From contig BLJB01000383.1 in NCBI GenBank assembly GCA_013423325.1, forward strand, positions 1-64,000: DNA of 64,000 bases. Direction: 5' to 3'. A program made the translations under genes and the position numbers. This document shows positions 21,657-34,428 of the stretch, in pieces. The first letter of the stretch is position 1; every line of letters starts with the position of its first letter. The stretch is from Usnea hakonensis (lineage: Eukaryota > Ascomycota > Lecanoromycetes > Lecanorales > Parmeliaceae). The notes under the pieces are model-generated. The model had not been told where the DNA came from, ran no database searches, and saw only the letters and a program-made list of their open reading frames with translations.

Positions 21657-24600
21657 GGCGATGGTATTTACGGTGGGTTCATCGGAGAAAAGAAAAGTAC
21701 AGAGGGTGCAACCTCTCTTGCATACGATCAATGCGAGATCCACGAGCAGTCGAGCCAAGGAGACCCAACTCTAATTGCAGGATGCCGTTGCCATGTGGTG
21801 GTGGTGGTAATGATCGGAAAACGGGATTCTTTAGTCTTTGTAACTTATGAGCGAAAGGCTGCTCAATGTCGGCGTTGTCGGCGTAATCATTGCATATGCA
21901 TGCTTAGTCTTTCATTCCAGAGGATTCGATTACAGTGCCCCAATGAGACACCAGTTCGCTGGACAGGTTGCGCAGTAAGCACTAAGATGCAGTCCTATCG
22001 CAATGAAGCAATCGAAGGAAGTTCGTGCGCTTTCCAGACTGCAGACTGTATCATGATCCATCAAGCTCCGCTTAATACCAGCAATCAACCATTGAGACAT
22101 GTCGATGGATAGCCTTGACTCCCGACTCCCAGGTATTGATTTCCAAGATACTCAAATCTCGAATGCTGACTGTATCCGAATCATAGGGAAACCCGCAGCC
22201 TTATGCGAATTGATTGGCTCGCAAGATGGCGGGGTGCATGCATCATGACTATTTGGGATGGATTAGTAACCTAGACACATAGAGTCGTACACCTTAGCCG
22301 GATACTACACGTCACAAGGTCGCATTTTCACGACAAGTAGTCCATGATTTCTTTGGAGAAGATTGGCGGAGTTGCCTCCAGGAATAAAGGATTAGGTGCA
22401 TGGCTGTAAGGCAACTCTTCGGTCATATACTAAGGAGGTTTTGCGACGATTTTCAATTGAAATTTTAAGGCGGGAGTTAAAACGCCCTGGCCACGGATAT
22501 ATGTTGTAGTCAGATAGGGTCCGAAGGTAGACTTCAAGTATGTGACACTGCCACGATCTGCTGACTGTACCAACGCTACTGCGAGATAAGACGCAAATGC
22601 CAAGTGGACCACGGAGATGTTCAGACAGGATCCAAAGAGAAAATACAAGTCGTTGTACATTTTAGATCTTACTTTTGGCCCGGAAAATATGGACTGGTTG
22701 CGACATGATCGTCGTTCTCCGAGGTTACATTCTTACTTGAGTATCACACGTTTCATGCAATCATCGGACAAAGTGCGCATGCTGTGAGTCAGCGCATTGT
22801 TCATATCCAAAGGTCTGGTTTGATAGCTGTATACCGTTTAACAACCTTGACGTTCAAGCAAGCCGATCTGCCGATCCGAGATGAGCTCGCCGTTAGTAGA
22901 TCGGTTCGTTGCTGTTAAAGGGAGGCCCATGCGTAGCTGCACCAGCAAATTGTGGATGCTAGCCGACGATTGTATCATTGAACAACCGGAAATAAGATGT
23001 GCGGACATATTGTCGGCAAGATCGACGGGCTTCGTCTACGAAGCTGTTCTAAGGTCATGACGTCATTAGTCTATTGATACAGAGAACTCGGTCGTTGTAT
23101 CACAACATTAAGCATGCGAATATTGACGATTATTGTGTCCTTTTTTAAAAGCCGCCTAGTGAGCTTAAAGCACCTTACGTTTTACAAAATTCCCAGATAT
23201 TTCATGTTTCATGAAACGAAACGGGCGAAGATAAAGTAGGTTGTGGTAATACTACCTCTAACCCAGCCCAAACAGCCGCGGACCTAGGTATTTTGAGCCT
23301 CCATTTGTGGGTCCATTTGCTGAATGACTTTGCCGGCGAGTATAATCGGTGGCACTCTGGGATCGAATCTGAATTTGACTGAGCGGGTAGATATCCGTTC
23401 CTAGGACGGCAAATCTATTACCTTAGATTATCTACAGTTCCATCTAACCCTGCTAAACCAGCTGATATTCAAATCAAACTCAAAGAATATGTTTTCACTT
23501 AAAGGTGTCCTCTTTATTTCGGTAGCCTTACTAGGAATATGCTCAGAAGGGTCACCATTTCTCACCCCCATCGACAAAAACCGACATGGCACTGACCGTC
23601 AACACTGAGAACGCGTTCTCAGTATTGACGGTCAGCATCTTCGTATACTCGTCAACAATTGAAGGGATCGGAAAATGTATCTTCTACAACACGTCAAGGC
23701 CAGGGACCAACTAAGCAACATGAGGTCGTGCATGCAGCTGCTGCCAAGTAAAGATATCCTCGCTCTTCGGCGTAAAGTCATGAACTTTCGGTTGCATTGC
23801 ATCAAAAAATTGAATGAACCCTCAAGACTGGACATATGCAAGGTAGTGTAGATCTCGAGGAGCCGTTGTAGAAGGAGTTCCAAGAAGATCTCTGTACATC
23901 GTCCTTGAAGGCCGTAAGTCGTACACGATGCGGTGTCCATAGGATCTTCGTCAGTTTGAATTAAATCTGTGACCATTCCGGGTGCAGAAAAGACAAAAGT
24001 GCCTAGGAGAAGCGGCCAATGCTCAGCTTTGGTCTTCAAACCCGAACTGCTACTGCTAGGCAGGGGCTGGATCTGCAGGGGTTCATATCTTCCTCATGTT
24101 CAGTGGTCTTCTAAACGTCGAAGCCCGCGATAGATGCTAAGTAGAAAGTCTAGTGTAAAATCTTGCTTGTTGCCTAGTACTTGCACGCACTAGCCAACCT
24201 TTTAACGAAATCTCCTGTCGCAGCCCTAAACCCTGTACACACGGTACATTACTCGTCATTTCTTCGACGGTTTCCGTACGTAGAGAGGAACAAGGTGTCC
24301 CATCCTGCCCACACAAAGCTCGGGAGTGGGCGGGAGCCTCCTTGAATTGAAGGTACAGCTTACCCCAGGTGACAAAACCTTCCTGAAATGTCTATAGTCG
24401 ACGAGCACGAGTACGAAAGATGAGGTATACGATAAGTTCATCCAAAGTGCCTTGGTTCCAGGCTTCCCGGATCTCATTTATCGATGATATGTTGACAGTA
24501 TGTCTTTCGCAAAAGCCTTAACGCAAAACTTCAGTCTCTCGAAGAATGGCACACCAAAGTTACCATCTACACAGACGTAGTATCGCGTCTGTATAATTTT

Positions 24601-26169
24601 CTTGGGTTTTAAGCTGCTTTTCCGCCCATCCTCATAATCTCCGCAATGGCACAGAGTAAGGGAGTTGGATTGAGCGTTTTCAAGGTCATGGCCTTGAACA
24701 TGGTGGATGGCGACATATGGTCAAGAGTCGTCAATTGGGAGCGCATATTACGACCGCACTTCACTGTTGGGATAACTCTAGGACAAAGTATAAATTGTTG
24801 CCGCGGTAAGTTAATCTTGAGATAACAATTGTATAGGAACACACCTACTAAGTATATATGCATTCTTTGAAACATGGCTGCTAAGCATACATACATGCTT
24901 CGAAACAGGGTAGGAGCGGAGTCACGAAACAGGGTGTTCTGTAATGGGTTGGACAGCTTAGTCGTTGTAATGATACAATTGCTTGAAGAAGTGTCTGGAA
25001 CTGTTGGAAACTGATGCATCGCCTTCTCAACACACAAGTAACAAAGGCTTAGTGGTCTGGGCACAGGGTACTTGGGTAGCTCTTCTTACATAGGAAATGA
25101 ATCAATCTTACACCCATGACCGATTTCCAACAGGAACACCGATAATTGGTCTCTTCGCGAAAAACAAATACTGTCTCTTGTCTTGGCAAGCAGTGAGTTA
25201 GCACCTAGTCCTATATCTAGAAGCGCCATCTCACTGATATTCCAATCAAAGGCGTAGATCCCCGCCAATTGGACAACTGGAGGTGAACCCAATTTGGATA
25301 CCGTGCCACCTCCAGCACCTGCCTCTGCCATGAGGCGGGTCGCATGTTGCATCTCGACTAGCATGGTCTGAATAGAGTTTCAGCCCCATTCTAGTCAAAT
25401 TTGCCAAAGCGATCTAGGTCCGTATTAGGACTAGGGAATGGTTTGACTCTGTGGCGGGTGCACCCTTAATCCCTCAATGCGTGTAAGGATCCAGCACAAA
25501 ATCAGGATCAATAATTTTTGGGCTGGAAATTTTGTAGTGGCTGACGCTTTAAGGGATAGGAGACACTGTACCGACCAAGAAACCAAAGGCCCTAGTTTCG
25601 GAAGAGAGGCACGTGGTCAGCGACTTTAAGATTTTAGAGAAGATCGAGATTAAAGGAAATTGTTAGGATTTTCTTTCCTACATGGCTAGCTATCATCACT
25701 CCAGGTGTAAGCCGTCCAGGCTTGGGAATTTTATCATTGGGATACTCGTAAAATCTACAACCTCTTCATAGCTAGCCGGTCCCGGGATTAAGTGTCCGGA
25801 TCACATAGGTATATCAAACCGTTGGTTGTGCCCTATGGCTGTGACATGCGGCGCTATCTAGGCTGGGTAAGCCCTACAACATCGACTAGTGTCAATAAGG
25901 GGTCAACGGGTTCCTGCATCGTTAGAGCTTTCCAAAGTCTCAAACACAGGGCTTTTTTAGAGCCTTTGTTATATTTACTCAACGAAAGGTAGTCTCGTTG
26001 CTGCCACTATTAGTTGCTTGCCTCCCACTGTAGTCTGGGTATACTTGTGTTCTGCACTCTCTCCTACCTGTGTTTGTCTTATTTTCTACCGGCAGTACTC
26101 TTTGTTTGTCTTATTGTCTGTCGGTCGTATACTTTAATTCTTCATCATCTCTCCCAAACCATTGTAATC
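21657..26169. other. Gene-poor 4.5 kb, no gene I can support
   Basis: Short frames occur on the minus strand (22430-22660, 23632-24039, 24256-24477, 24609-25064, 25086-25364), but none has family features and I could not join them with splice sites into a convincing product. The stretch 25364-24609, with 'FDWNISEMALLDIGLGAN', could be the remains of a gene. A GTG microsatellite is at about 21795-21808. The strong palindrome at 23592-23635 is listed separately. Confidence 0.45.
23592..23635. repeat. 44-bp near-perfect palindrome
   Basis: Two 22-bp arms (left starts CTGACCGTCAACACTGAGAA, right ends TTGACGGTCAG) meet with no spacer around CGCG. There is a single mismatch, C versus T, which would be a G-U pair in RNA. 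No gene is near enough for it to be an obvious terminator. Confidence 0.9.
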
Positions 26170-27360
26170 ATGATTACTTTGGGCGTGCTCCCCTTTTTGC
26201 ACTTTCTCCTAGCCTTCAAATCTATCGTCTCCGCAGCCAGCACACCGAGCGCTTACGAGCTCTCGAACAATACCAAACCCGATATTCACGGCGTCCAACT
26301 CGGCTTCAACTATGCTGCACCCCTCATCAAAGGCTCGACATTCGCATCCCAGTTCAGCTCCGCATCCTCCTTATCCGGCACCAACGGCGCTTTCAAGTCC
26401 GCCCGCCTCTATACAATGGTAGACCCTGTCAGCGGAGGTCCCATCTCTGCCATAGCAGATGCGATCTCAACCAACACCACTCTCCTTCTTGGCCTCTTCG
26501 CAAGTCAAGGGGACACGAATTTTACCAAAGAAACGAGCGCTCTCGACGCGGCCATAACCACTTATGGCACCAAATTCACAGACTTGATCTACGCTGTCAG
26601 TGTTGGGAGCGAAGATCTATACCGCACGACTGAGAACAGTGCAAGTATCGTAGGCGACAGCGTGGCGAATATTCAGAAATACATTGGATGGACGAGACAA
26701 GTGCTAGCCAAACACTCGCTTAGCAAACCCGTCGGACACGTTGATACTTGGCAGATCTGGCTGGACCCGAAGTACGGACAGCAGCTCCTGCCAAACGTTG
26801 ACTTCGTAGGCATAGACGACTATCCATACTTCGATGAAGTGGCTTTGAACAACAGCGCCTCCAACGTGACGAAGAACTACGACAACATTGTGGCCGAGGT
26901 GAAAGGGAAGCCGGTATGGATCACGGAGACAGGATGGCCGGTCAATGCACCCGCCAATTCTTCGAACCCAGCGAAGCCCGGATTATCCGAAGCGTCGCAG
27001 TACTGGCAGAGTGTGGGATGTGGCTGGGCGTTTGGCAAGATCAACACCTGGTGGTACATCTACGATGACCTGCAAGCCATCGCGGCTGCCAATGTCAAGC
27101 CCAAGCAGCCTTCTTTCGGCATCGCGGCAAGCCCGAATGACACGTGTGGGCTTTTCGATCTCACTTGCCCTGCTGGTTCTACGATAAATCCTGCCTCCTT
27201 ATCTGCGGCATCGGCGAACGCGACAGGGACATGCTCGGCCTCCTATGCTAACGCATCGAAAGTTGTCGGCAATGCCGCTGTATCAGTACGCGGGAGCGTA
27301 GTGTATGCTTCAGTATTGAGCGCAGTTGTCTTAATAGCCCGTGAATTACTGTTCAACTAA
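26170..27360 (+). CDS. GH17 beta-1,3-glucanase-like cell-wall enzyme, GPI-anchored, 396 aa
   Basis: Single exon. The ATG at 26170 gives a signal peptide (LPFLHFLLAFKSIVSA); the same frame is open further upstream but without a better start. 'HGVQLGFNYAAP' opens the TIM barrel. 'SVGSEDLYR' contains the likely acid/base Glu148 and 'WITETGWP' the likely nucleophile Glu253, both in the positions expected for glycoside hydrolase family 17. There are many N-glycosylation sequons (NNT, NTT, NSS, NAT). The C-terminus ends in a Ser/Ala-rich stretch and a hydrophobic tail (VVYASVLSAVVLIARELL), as for a GPI anchor. It should cleave or rearrange wall beta-1,3-glucan at the cell surface. Confidence 0.9.
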   Translation: MITLGVLPFLHFLLAFKSIVSAASTPSAYELSNNTKPDIHGVQLGFNYAAPLIKGSTFASQFSSASSLSGTNGAFKSARLYTMVDPVSGGPISAIADAISTNTTLLLGLFASQGDTNFTKETSALDAAITTYGTKFTDLIYAVSVGSEDLYRTTENSASIVGDSVANIQKYIGWTRQVLAKHSLSKPVGHVDTWQIWLDPKYGQQLLPNVDFVGIDDYPYFDEVALNNSASNVTKNYDNIVAEVKGKPVWITETGWPVNAPANSSNPAKPGLSEASQYWQSVGCGWAFGKINTWWYIYDDLQAIAAANVKPKQPSFGIAASPNDTCGLFDLTCPAGSTINPASLSAASANATGTCSASYANASKVVGNAAVSVRGSVVYASVLSAVVLIARELLFN

Positions 27361-28257
27361 TAAATTGAATTCTTGGTTGAATGTTAATAATATTATTAGC
27401 GACTTGTATTTTTATCTATTATAGCGTCTTGAAATAAAATCAGTACAGCTTACATGGTTCATGGCTCTACCTCGTCGACGCAACGAATTCGCAATGTATT
27501 TCCCAGTCACAAAGAATCGATTCTGCAACAGATCGATCTCACTTGAGCGCTATCCACAACTCGATGGTTTCTTGCGCCAAGGTTTCCGCCAACTCGGAAG
27601 ATTCATCAAGTTCGGCTCGATGTCGGTCTCGAGTATCAGCATTCTGTTTCGTGTCAATGATTTTCACTTAGACATGTACTTCTCAGGAGAGAGTAGAATT
27701 ACACTTTTCATTCAATCCTCACAGAGAAGAGATCACAAGTTTAAGTGACATTCCCAGTGGAGCCAAAGTCTCCACCAAGACACCCAACAATGGCCAGGAC
27801 TGTATACGTGCAGTTTTTTCGGCGGAGAAATAGGAACCTTTTCCACTTACAAAGTACAATCCTCGCGTGCATAATTGCCAATAGCTTCCTCGAACGTCAT
27901 TCCAGCCCGCAAGGGAAAATCGGTCAGTCCTGAACCATTACACTGCGGAATCGCGGACTATCGACCTACAGCGTCATCTTCCGCTAGTAGGTAGTCCATT
28001 GCTCATCCAACGCCCGGAGCTGGCTCTGGTCTTGCTCGAAGTCTGAACTAGAATAGTTTTGAGCCTGCTTCGAGGCGTGAGGTTGTACGAACAAGGTAGC
28101 GAACCGAGGGGTGGTATTCTATATATAGCTTTCATGACTAATCAAACCCTTAATTGTTTCGCTCTCAATTTCGAACACAGATGCCGATGACAAGATAGTG
28201 TTGTTTTGAACTCCAATACGTATCCCGCATTATCATCCTTGCTCCTGCCCACTCAAT
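27361..28257. other. Intergenic, no supported gene
   Basis: Includes the 3' region of the glucanase gene, AT-rich at 27361-27430. A 95-codon frame at 27461-27748 has no recognisable feature. The last 150 bp are the likely promoter of the acetyltransferase. Confidence 0.5.
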
Positions 28258-29319
28258 ATGCCCCTCCTGCTCCAAGAAGTCTCTCAAGACGACAACTTCA
28301 ACGAGATAATCCAATGCGAATGCGAGTCCTATCGCACCCCCCTAAACACCTTCTTCCGCCTCTTTCGATACGACAACTCGCCCGCCGGCTTCATCGAGCT
28401 GCGCGACCGACAAACTCGGGCATGGAGAAACGACCCAACGAGTCGATGGTTCAAAGTCGTCGACACAGAGATCGGCAACAAAGTAGTTGGGGCAGCGAAT
28501 TGGAATACTTTCCTCGAGAATCCGTACGCGATGGAGTCTCAGCGTTCTGTGGAGGCGGATTGGTGGCCAGAGGGTAAGTGGGCTTGAAAGTTGATCCACG
28601 CGTCTAGCTCCAGGGCAGCTGCTGGACGTAGTGATCCAATCCCGGTGAACGAAGTCAGCTGATGGTAGTACAAGGCGAACCTCGCGAATTCGCCACTACG
28701 TTGCTACATTGCCTTTTTCGGCCGCGTTGGCAAAAAATGGCACGACCGCACATGCGTATGTCATGCAAGGTTCACCAATGAGAAATCCCCATCTCCAGTG
28801 CAGTACCATTGCATTAACAAAAATGACCAGTCCTAGCAATGTTCTTCGTACACCCCGAGCACCGCCGGCGTGGTATTGCACGGCAGCTTCTAAGTTGGGG
28901 TAAGCACCCGTTCTCAAGTCCTCGCCCTTATCTTTGAATTACCGCATCAAGTGAGCTATCAGACAGAGTCAAACACGAGAAAAGCGCTTCGTCCTTTATG
29001 TTATACTGTCCGAAGGTGGAAATACTAAAACGAACATTCCCTCACAGGCACAGCAGAAGCCGACAGACTAGGTCTAGAGATGTTCATCGAAGCGACCGAC
29101 GACGGCAAACCATGTTACGAGGCGTGTGGATTCGAGTATCAAGAGACGAACTACTGGGAGTCTGCGAAGCGGAAGCCGAGCAAAAAATGGACTGAGCTTT
29201 CAAAGTTCCTGCAGACGCCGATCCATACGTACTTGATGTGGAGGCCCGCAAAAACAAAGTCGGTGGAAGGCGAGATCGGAGAGGGGGAAGAGGTACAGGA
29301 GGAGCAGTTGGATGTCTAG
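28258..29319 (+). CDS. GNAT-family N-acetyltransferase, 245 aa
   Basis: Exons are 28258-28573, 28675-28755, 28831-28899 and 29048-29319. The introns are 101, 75 and 148 nt, all in phase 1, giving 246 codons. The N-terminal half has 'FRYDNSPAGFIELRDRQT' and 'KVVGAANWNTF', as in fungal GNAT proteins. The acetyl-CoA loop is 'FFVHPEHRRRGIARQLLSWG' (motif A, R/Q-x-x-G-x-G/A). It is followed by 'TAEADRLGLEMFIEAT' and 'GKPCYEACGFE', which is motif B. It would move an acetyl group from acetyl-CoA to an amine; the substrate cannot be told. The exon 2 and 3 boundaries are chosen because they alone rebuild motif A in frame. There is no signal peptide, so the protein is cytosolic or nuclear. Confidence 0.85.
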
Positions 29320-29494
29320 GTTCGAGAGGAGCATCTTCGACATACGCCAGTCGGTAGACTCGTAAGTACATTTATTTGCGCAGATCTCTGCATATTCTAT
29401 GTACATATCTTGGTGTCCAATGGCTTGAAAACTATATACGCGGCGCAATTTTTTCTTTGAATGACAGCGAAGAAACAACCGCCGAAGTTGTCTC

Positions 29495-31665
29495 CTAAGC
29501 TATCTGGTAGGGGGCAATCTCGACAACTGGCCCAGAATAAACCTTTCTGGCATAAAGGTAATAATAAATGACAGCAAAGATCATAATAGTGCCTGTCATC
29601 AGACAGCTGAAATTCATATGTGCAGCGTCAGGGTTGACCGTCTGCGGGAAGAAGCTGAAAATGAAGACAATGATGCCATATCCAACACCAAAAGCGTTGA
29701 GGAGGATGCCCCAGATTCCGGGAACGTGAAATGGGCCCCAAACGAGTTCGTTAGCATGCCACGTGGTGCCGGCCATTTGGCTGGGGTGACGAATCGAGCC
29801 TCTGGTGCGGTGCCAAAGGAGGAGAGCCTCGGTCAGGACGTAGGAAGCGTAGAGACTGCTGACACCAACGGAGATGACATCATTGAAAGCGGTTGCCGAG
29901 CCGATATTGATCAGACCAATGGTACATGAAACACCGGCCATGACAATGATGGAATACAATGGAACAGCGGAATCGGCTTGGACCTTGAAGACTGTTTTAG
30001 CTCTAACTTGACCTGGACCAAGAACGAAAATGACTCACTTTACTCATTGTCCGCCAGAAGGGAAGGCCTTTATCGCGACCAAAAGCGAAGACGATGCGAG
30101 AGGAGGTAGCCAGGAAGGCAATTGCTGCGCATATATCCATGATAATGATAATACAGATCATAGTAGATGCGCCCGGGAGAGAGCCCGTGGCGTCATAAAA
30201 TATCTGCATGAAAGGGAAGCCCAAGAGGCCACTCGGACTTGCGAGCACGCCTTCAATGTCTATCGTGACGAACAGCACAACTATGACGGTAGCAAAGCCC
30301 AGGATTCCATTGAGAAGTGTTGTAGAAACCATGCACCAGGGTATGACGACATTAGCGCTGCGAATCTCCTCGGCCATCTATAAATGGTCTCTGTCAGGCT
30401 ATCCAAGTGATCGAACACATCAGAGGGGCTCTTACATGGACAGCGCAGTCGGTACCTGTACGTTTGAAGTCAGCCGTAGGATCTTATCATGGGCCAAGGA
30501 CGATTACATCATACCGTAAGTTGCGAAAACACTCCCAAGAAGGCCGACAAAGACCGACACAGTCGTAGACGGCCAGCCCCCTCCGTTTTCAAACACCGTG
30601 AAAACATCGTGAGCTGAGACTTTCTGAGAGGACATCTACTTACAATTAGCTCTTAGCTCTTTGTATGAACAATGGAGCAGACCTTGAACATACAGAGACT
30701 AATGGTATGAGGATAGCGAAGAAACCCGCAATATGAAGGACAAGGATGAAAGATTCGAGCTTTGGCAATATCTTGCTAGTGTACGTATTAAAGAAGATAG
30801 CAACAGCCATGACACCCCAATACACCATTGTTCCCTGCCAAAGTGCGGGGCTATAGCTGGGATGGTTGAGCTGGGCCAATGCTAATATCATGTTACCGCC
30901 CAGATACGCGCTTCCTGCGAGGATTGCCTGCCAGCCACAGATCACAAGCCAACCTATCGAACTTTGTTAGTATATCAATACTTGAATGTCAATATAGAAT
31001 GACTCCGAGGCTGCGAGGCCTCATTCGTACCCATGATGTAACTGACAAACTTTTTACAGAAATTTGGCGCGAGCATGGACGCCCAATGATATTGCCCTCC
31101 AGAGGTAGGAGCCCTTTGCAGTCTCTTAGCATCTTTGCTAATACTCCTCTCGTGAACTTTGGGTAGGGTACTCGCTCACATGGACGCCAACTCTCCCATG
31201 GTCGTGAAGACAGCTATGCTACCAATGAAGGAAAAAAGATAGCTGTATATCAGTCCGGCAGAGCCTCCACTACGGCGGCGCGGAGCGGGTCAATATGATT
31301 TTCACATAATCCATGTATGGGGTCGCATACTTGGTCAGACCTAGGGTAAAGACTCTATAAAGAAGTCAGCGACCTGTGGTTTCCCTCCACATCAAATGTC
31401 AAACTCACATGAGTTCCGCTTCCCACGTGATCAGTATAGTACACGTAAAACCCAACATGGACATGAAGGAAAAGCGTCGCTGGGCTTCGTCAGACTCGTA
31501 GTCTCGAAAAGCGACAGCACAATGCCTAAGATGTACCTTGAGAACGGGCTTCTTTCCCAGACGAGCCAAAGCCTGCGCATCGCGCACAGCCTCTGAAGGC
31601 ACCTCGGTCTCCACAGTCTGTGGTAATTTCTTCTCGCGATCGCCATCTCCTAAAGTCACATCCAT
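29495..31665 (-). CDS. Amino-acid/GABA permease (APC superfamily), 537 aa, ten exons
   Basis: Exons are 31665-31537, 31479-31409, 31354-31331, 31269-31180, 31113-31031, 30953-30694, 30623-30515, 30454-30435, 30377-30039 and 29983-29495. All introns are 54-77 nt with GT-AG ends and the lengths sum to 538 codons. A hydrophilic N-terminus is followed by about 12 membrane helices. Family markers are 'RRFSFMSMLGFT', 'GLTNGGSAGLIYSYLFSFIG', 'MAPTSGGQYHWASMLAP', 'SAHDVFTVFENGGGWPS' and 'SSRIVFAFGRDKGLPFW', as in the fungal Uga4/GABA-choline permease group. It would import GABA, an amino acid or a related amine across the plasma membrane. Two exons are only 24 and 20 nt. The gene is followed on the same strand, upstream, by a Dal5-type transporter. 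Confidence 0.92.
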
Positions 31666-32741
31666 GACTGGCAGCTAGATATTCTCTTGTAAAGGTGGAG
31701 ACGCGAGTGTGCGCAGACGAAATCGAGGCCGGAGTGAGGACTCTGCAAATAAGAAAACGTCTTTCCAGCGGTGAGACGACCTGTTTCTCATATGGTCTAC
31801 CCTGTGACCAGGGGTGGAATCCTGCAGCCCGACGGTCTAACTTGGCACCACTAGTCTCTTTCACTTACCTCGCATTGGGTAAGGTGCAAAGTCTGACATC
31901 GGCTCGTTTAAAATTGTGAAAGCGGCTAGCACTGAGCGAAAACAATCATGACCATGTCAAGGTAGAGGACCCATCGTCTTCAGGAGTGTTTCTTTGTCTA
32001 CTTAGGTATGATTTATAAATGTGACTAATACCCACAAATAAATATTGGAAAGGGCAACAAATGGTAAGTGCGGGGCATTTCTAGTAGTAGTACCAACGAC
32101 ACTAATATTACCTACTTTAGTTAGCCTAATCGTCCCACAGACTTAGTGATCCAGATCACTAATACCATCCCATAGGTCAGCGTCAAGCCACCAAGTTGTC
32201 GCTTCTTAGACCAGCGCTTGGGATCAGGAGATCGGGGACTTGTTCATCCGTTCTCAGATTTTGCATACTTAATAAGTCAATTGCCCTCAGTGTGGTCGAT
32301 GTGTTCGGCAGTCCACTCGACCTGAGCCAAGCAGGTAGAGATCTGGGGAAATTCGGGACGAAGCGCGATAGGGCCATGCGGATGAGACTTTGACCCTCTC
32401 AGAAGCGATAGACTTCCGGTCAGTATCGAGGGCAGCAATCCATTGCTAAGCATAACAGCGCCGTACGGAAAGCACAAGGGATGAAAATTGAAATACTTTG
32501 AGATGGTTCTCGATCCCGCTAGCGCTTGCTAATCGACGGTAGTGCAGATAGTCGCAGAGGCTATGATTGGCACGTGTTCTCGTTATTTTTAGCAAGATTT
32601 TCCCTAACAGTCACCAGATTCTCACCAATGGGCAGCATTTCAAGTGACAACATCCATCATACAAAAGAAAGCATGGGACCGGAAAATCAACACCAGCCCT
32701 CAACCACCCCCCAACAAATCTTACAGAATCTCTTCAGCGCC
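31666..32741. other. Intergenic, promoter side of the permease
   Basis: Lies between the start of the permease and the end of the MFS gene. Short frames at 31695-31919 and 32183-32477 look like chance. No RNA gene or repeat is seen. Confidence 0.5.
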
Positions 32742-34428
32742 CTAATAAAACCACCTAAACCTCTCCGCCATCGGCCCATCCCTCAATTCCTGCGTCGAAA
32801 TATCCCTCACATTGACCTTTCCCTGCTTCCTATCCCTCGACCTATTATCCGCCACCATCCACGCGCCCAGCAAGAGCGTTAGAACGAAGCCTGTCCCACC
32901 AAACGCGGCCGTGGTAGCGAGTGCGGGGATGTATTTCGGCGCATCTTTGTTCTGGAAAATGTTTGAGGAGACGACGCCCATGAGGTTGGCGAGGGGGACG
33001 GCGATGGAGGTGAGCAGGACGCGGCGCCCTTCGTGGGCGATGTTGTTGTTGTACCACTAGAGATGGTGAGTGGGACACTAAGAAAGATAATTAAGACTGT
33101 GAGAAAAGAGATATACGTACGACATCGAGCAGCACCGAGGGGGCGGAAGTACCCCTTTTGGTAGCATATCAGCGTCCATCACAAACCGCCAAACGGGCGA
33201 TCTAGCTTACCAAGTCATCATGAAACTTGCAAAATAAGCCACATGGAGCTGCTTCTCCACGTCGATCGCCACATAGATGCAAAACCCAATGAAGGTGAAC
33301 AAAAACCCAGCCGCCACAAACGGAAACCTCAATCTCGTAAGATCGCTCGCGAAGGCAAGTACCAACAGCATCACGGCTCCGGAGACATTAGGCGCCACGG
33401 TATACAGATTCGTCTTGACGGTGCCGAACCCCAAGCGGGCAATGATCTGTGGCAAAAACAATTGTACAGACTGCAGAGGCACACCTAGGCATATCTCGAT
33501 GCCCAGAATGAGCCAACTGGTAGGTTGCTTGAAAATCGCAAGTGAATCTCTGAGATTGAATTTCTCATTGACAATGGAAGAACTGTCTGTTTGCATGCGG
33601 TAGTAGGCCAGGTCCTTCTCTTGCTGGGAGAGGAAGTGGGCTCGCGAAGCCGACTGTGGGAGATACCAGAAGGCAAAGATGGAGAAGGTGACTGTGCAAC
33701 AGCCCTCCACAATGAACAGGTAGCGCCAGTCAGCCAGGGAGCCTGTTTTGATTTGAAACACGCCGAATGCGAGGAGTCCTCCAAAGGCAGAGGCGATGCT
33801 TTGAGCGGCATAGAAGAGGGCGAGGCGGCGGGCTAACTCGTCACGCCGATAGAAGCTATTAAGTACTGGATGAACAGAGATTGACTGGGGGAAGAGAGCG
33901 CAATGGAACTTACGTGGTAAGATAGTAAATGACCAAAGGGAAGAATGCACTTTCGGACATCCCAAGGAACCATCGGATAGTCATCAATCCACCAAAGTTC
34001 ATCACAGCTGTGACCAAAATGGTAAAACATCCAAAGGAAAACATCATAGCCGGCAACACGCGATTAGGACCCAGCTTTTTTCCCAAGATGCCCAAAAACG
34101 GAGCCGTCAGAACATACGGGACAAAGAAGACGCTCAGGATAGTATTGTACTGATGACCTTTGAGGCCCAGGGTTTTCTCAAGCCCAGCAGTCTTTGCATT
34201 GCCAAGATTCGATTTGTCGAGGCTGTTGAAAAGATACATACATGCCAAAACGGGCAAGATACGGAGGTCAAATTTCCAGACCAAAGCGCGGTCTGCCGCC
34301 GGCGTCAAAAGGATTGTCGTGGTTCCGCCTTCCTCGGCGGACACGGCGACCTGGGCTACTTCTTTTGGGCTATCTTTGGAGCTCGTTGAGCTTTTCTCGT
34401 CTCTGATGTATGACTCTTTGGTGTCCAT
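32742..34428 (-). CDS. MFS transporter, Dal5-like anion:cation symporter family, 502 aa
   Basis: Exons are 34428-33914, 33855-33211, 33154-33121 and 33056-32742; introns are 58, 56 and 64 nt and the total is 503 codons. The start at 34428 (MDTKESYIRDEKSS) is preferred to frames open further upstream because it gives the usual acidic, Ser-rich cytosolic N-terminus. 'FDLRILPVLACMYLFNSLDK' begins helix 1, then 'FGGLMTIRWFLGMSESAFFP' and 'FYRRDELARRLALFYAAQ'. The short third exon supplies 'GTSAPSVLLDV', joined to 'WYNNNIAHEGRR'. All are standard in the allantoate/nicotinate permease family (ACS). Twelve helices are expected in the plasma membrane. The substrate is probably a small organic anion or nitrogen compound. 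Confidence 0.92.

Noticed and set aside
24609..25364. Two adjacent minus-strand frames as a transcription factor gene
   Set aside because: No zinc-cluster motif or recognisable fungal transcription factor domain, and no splice join that gives a coherent protein.
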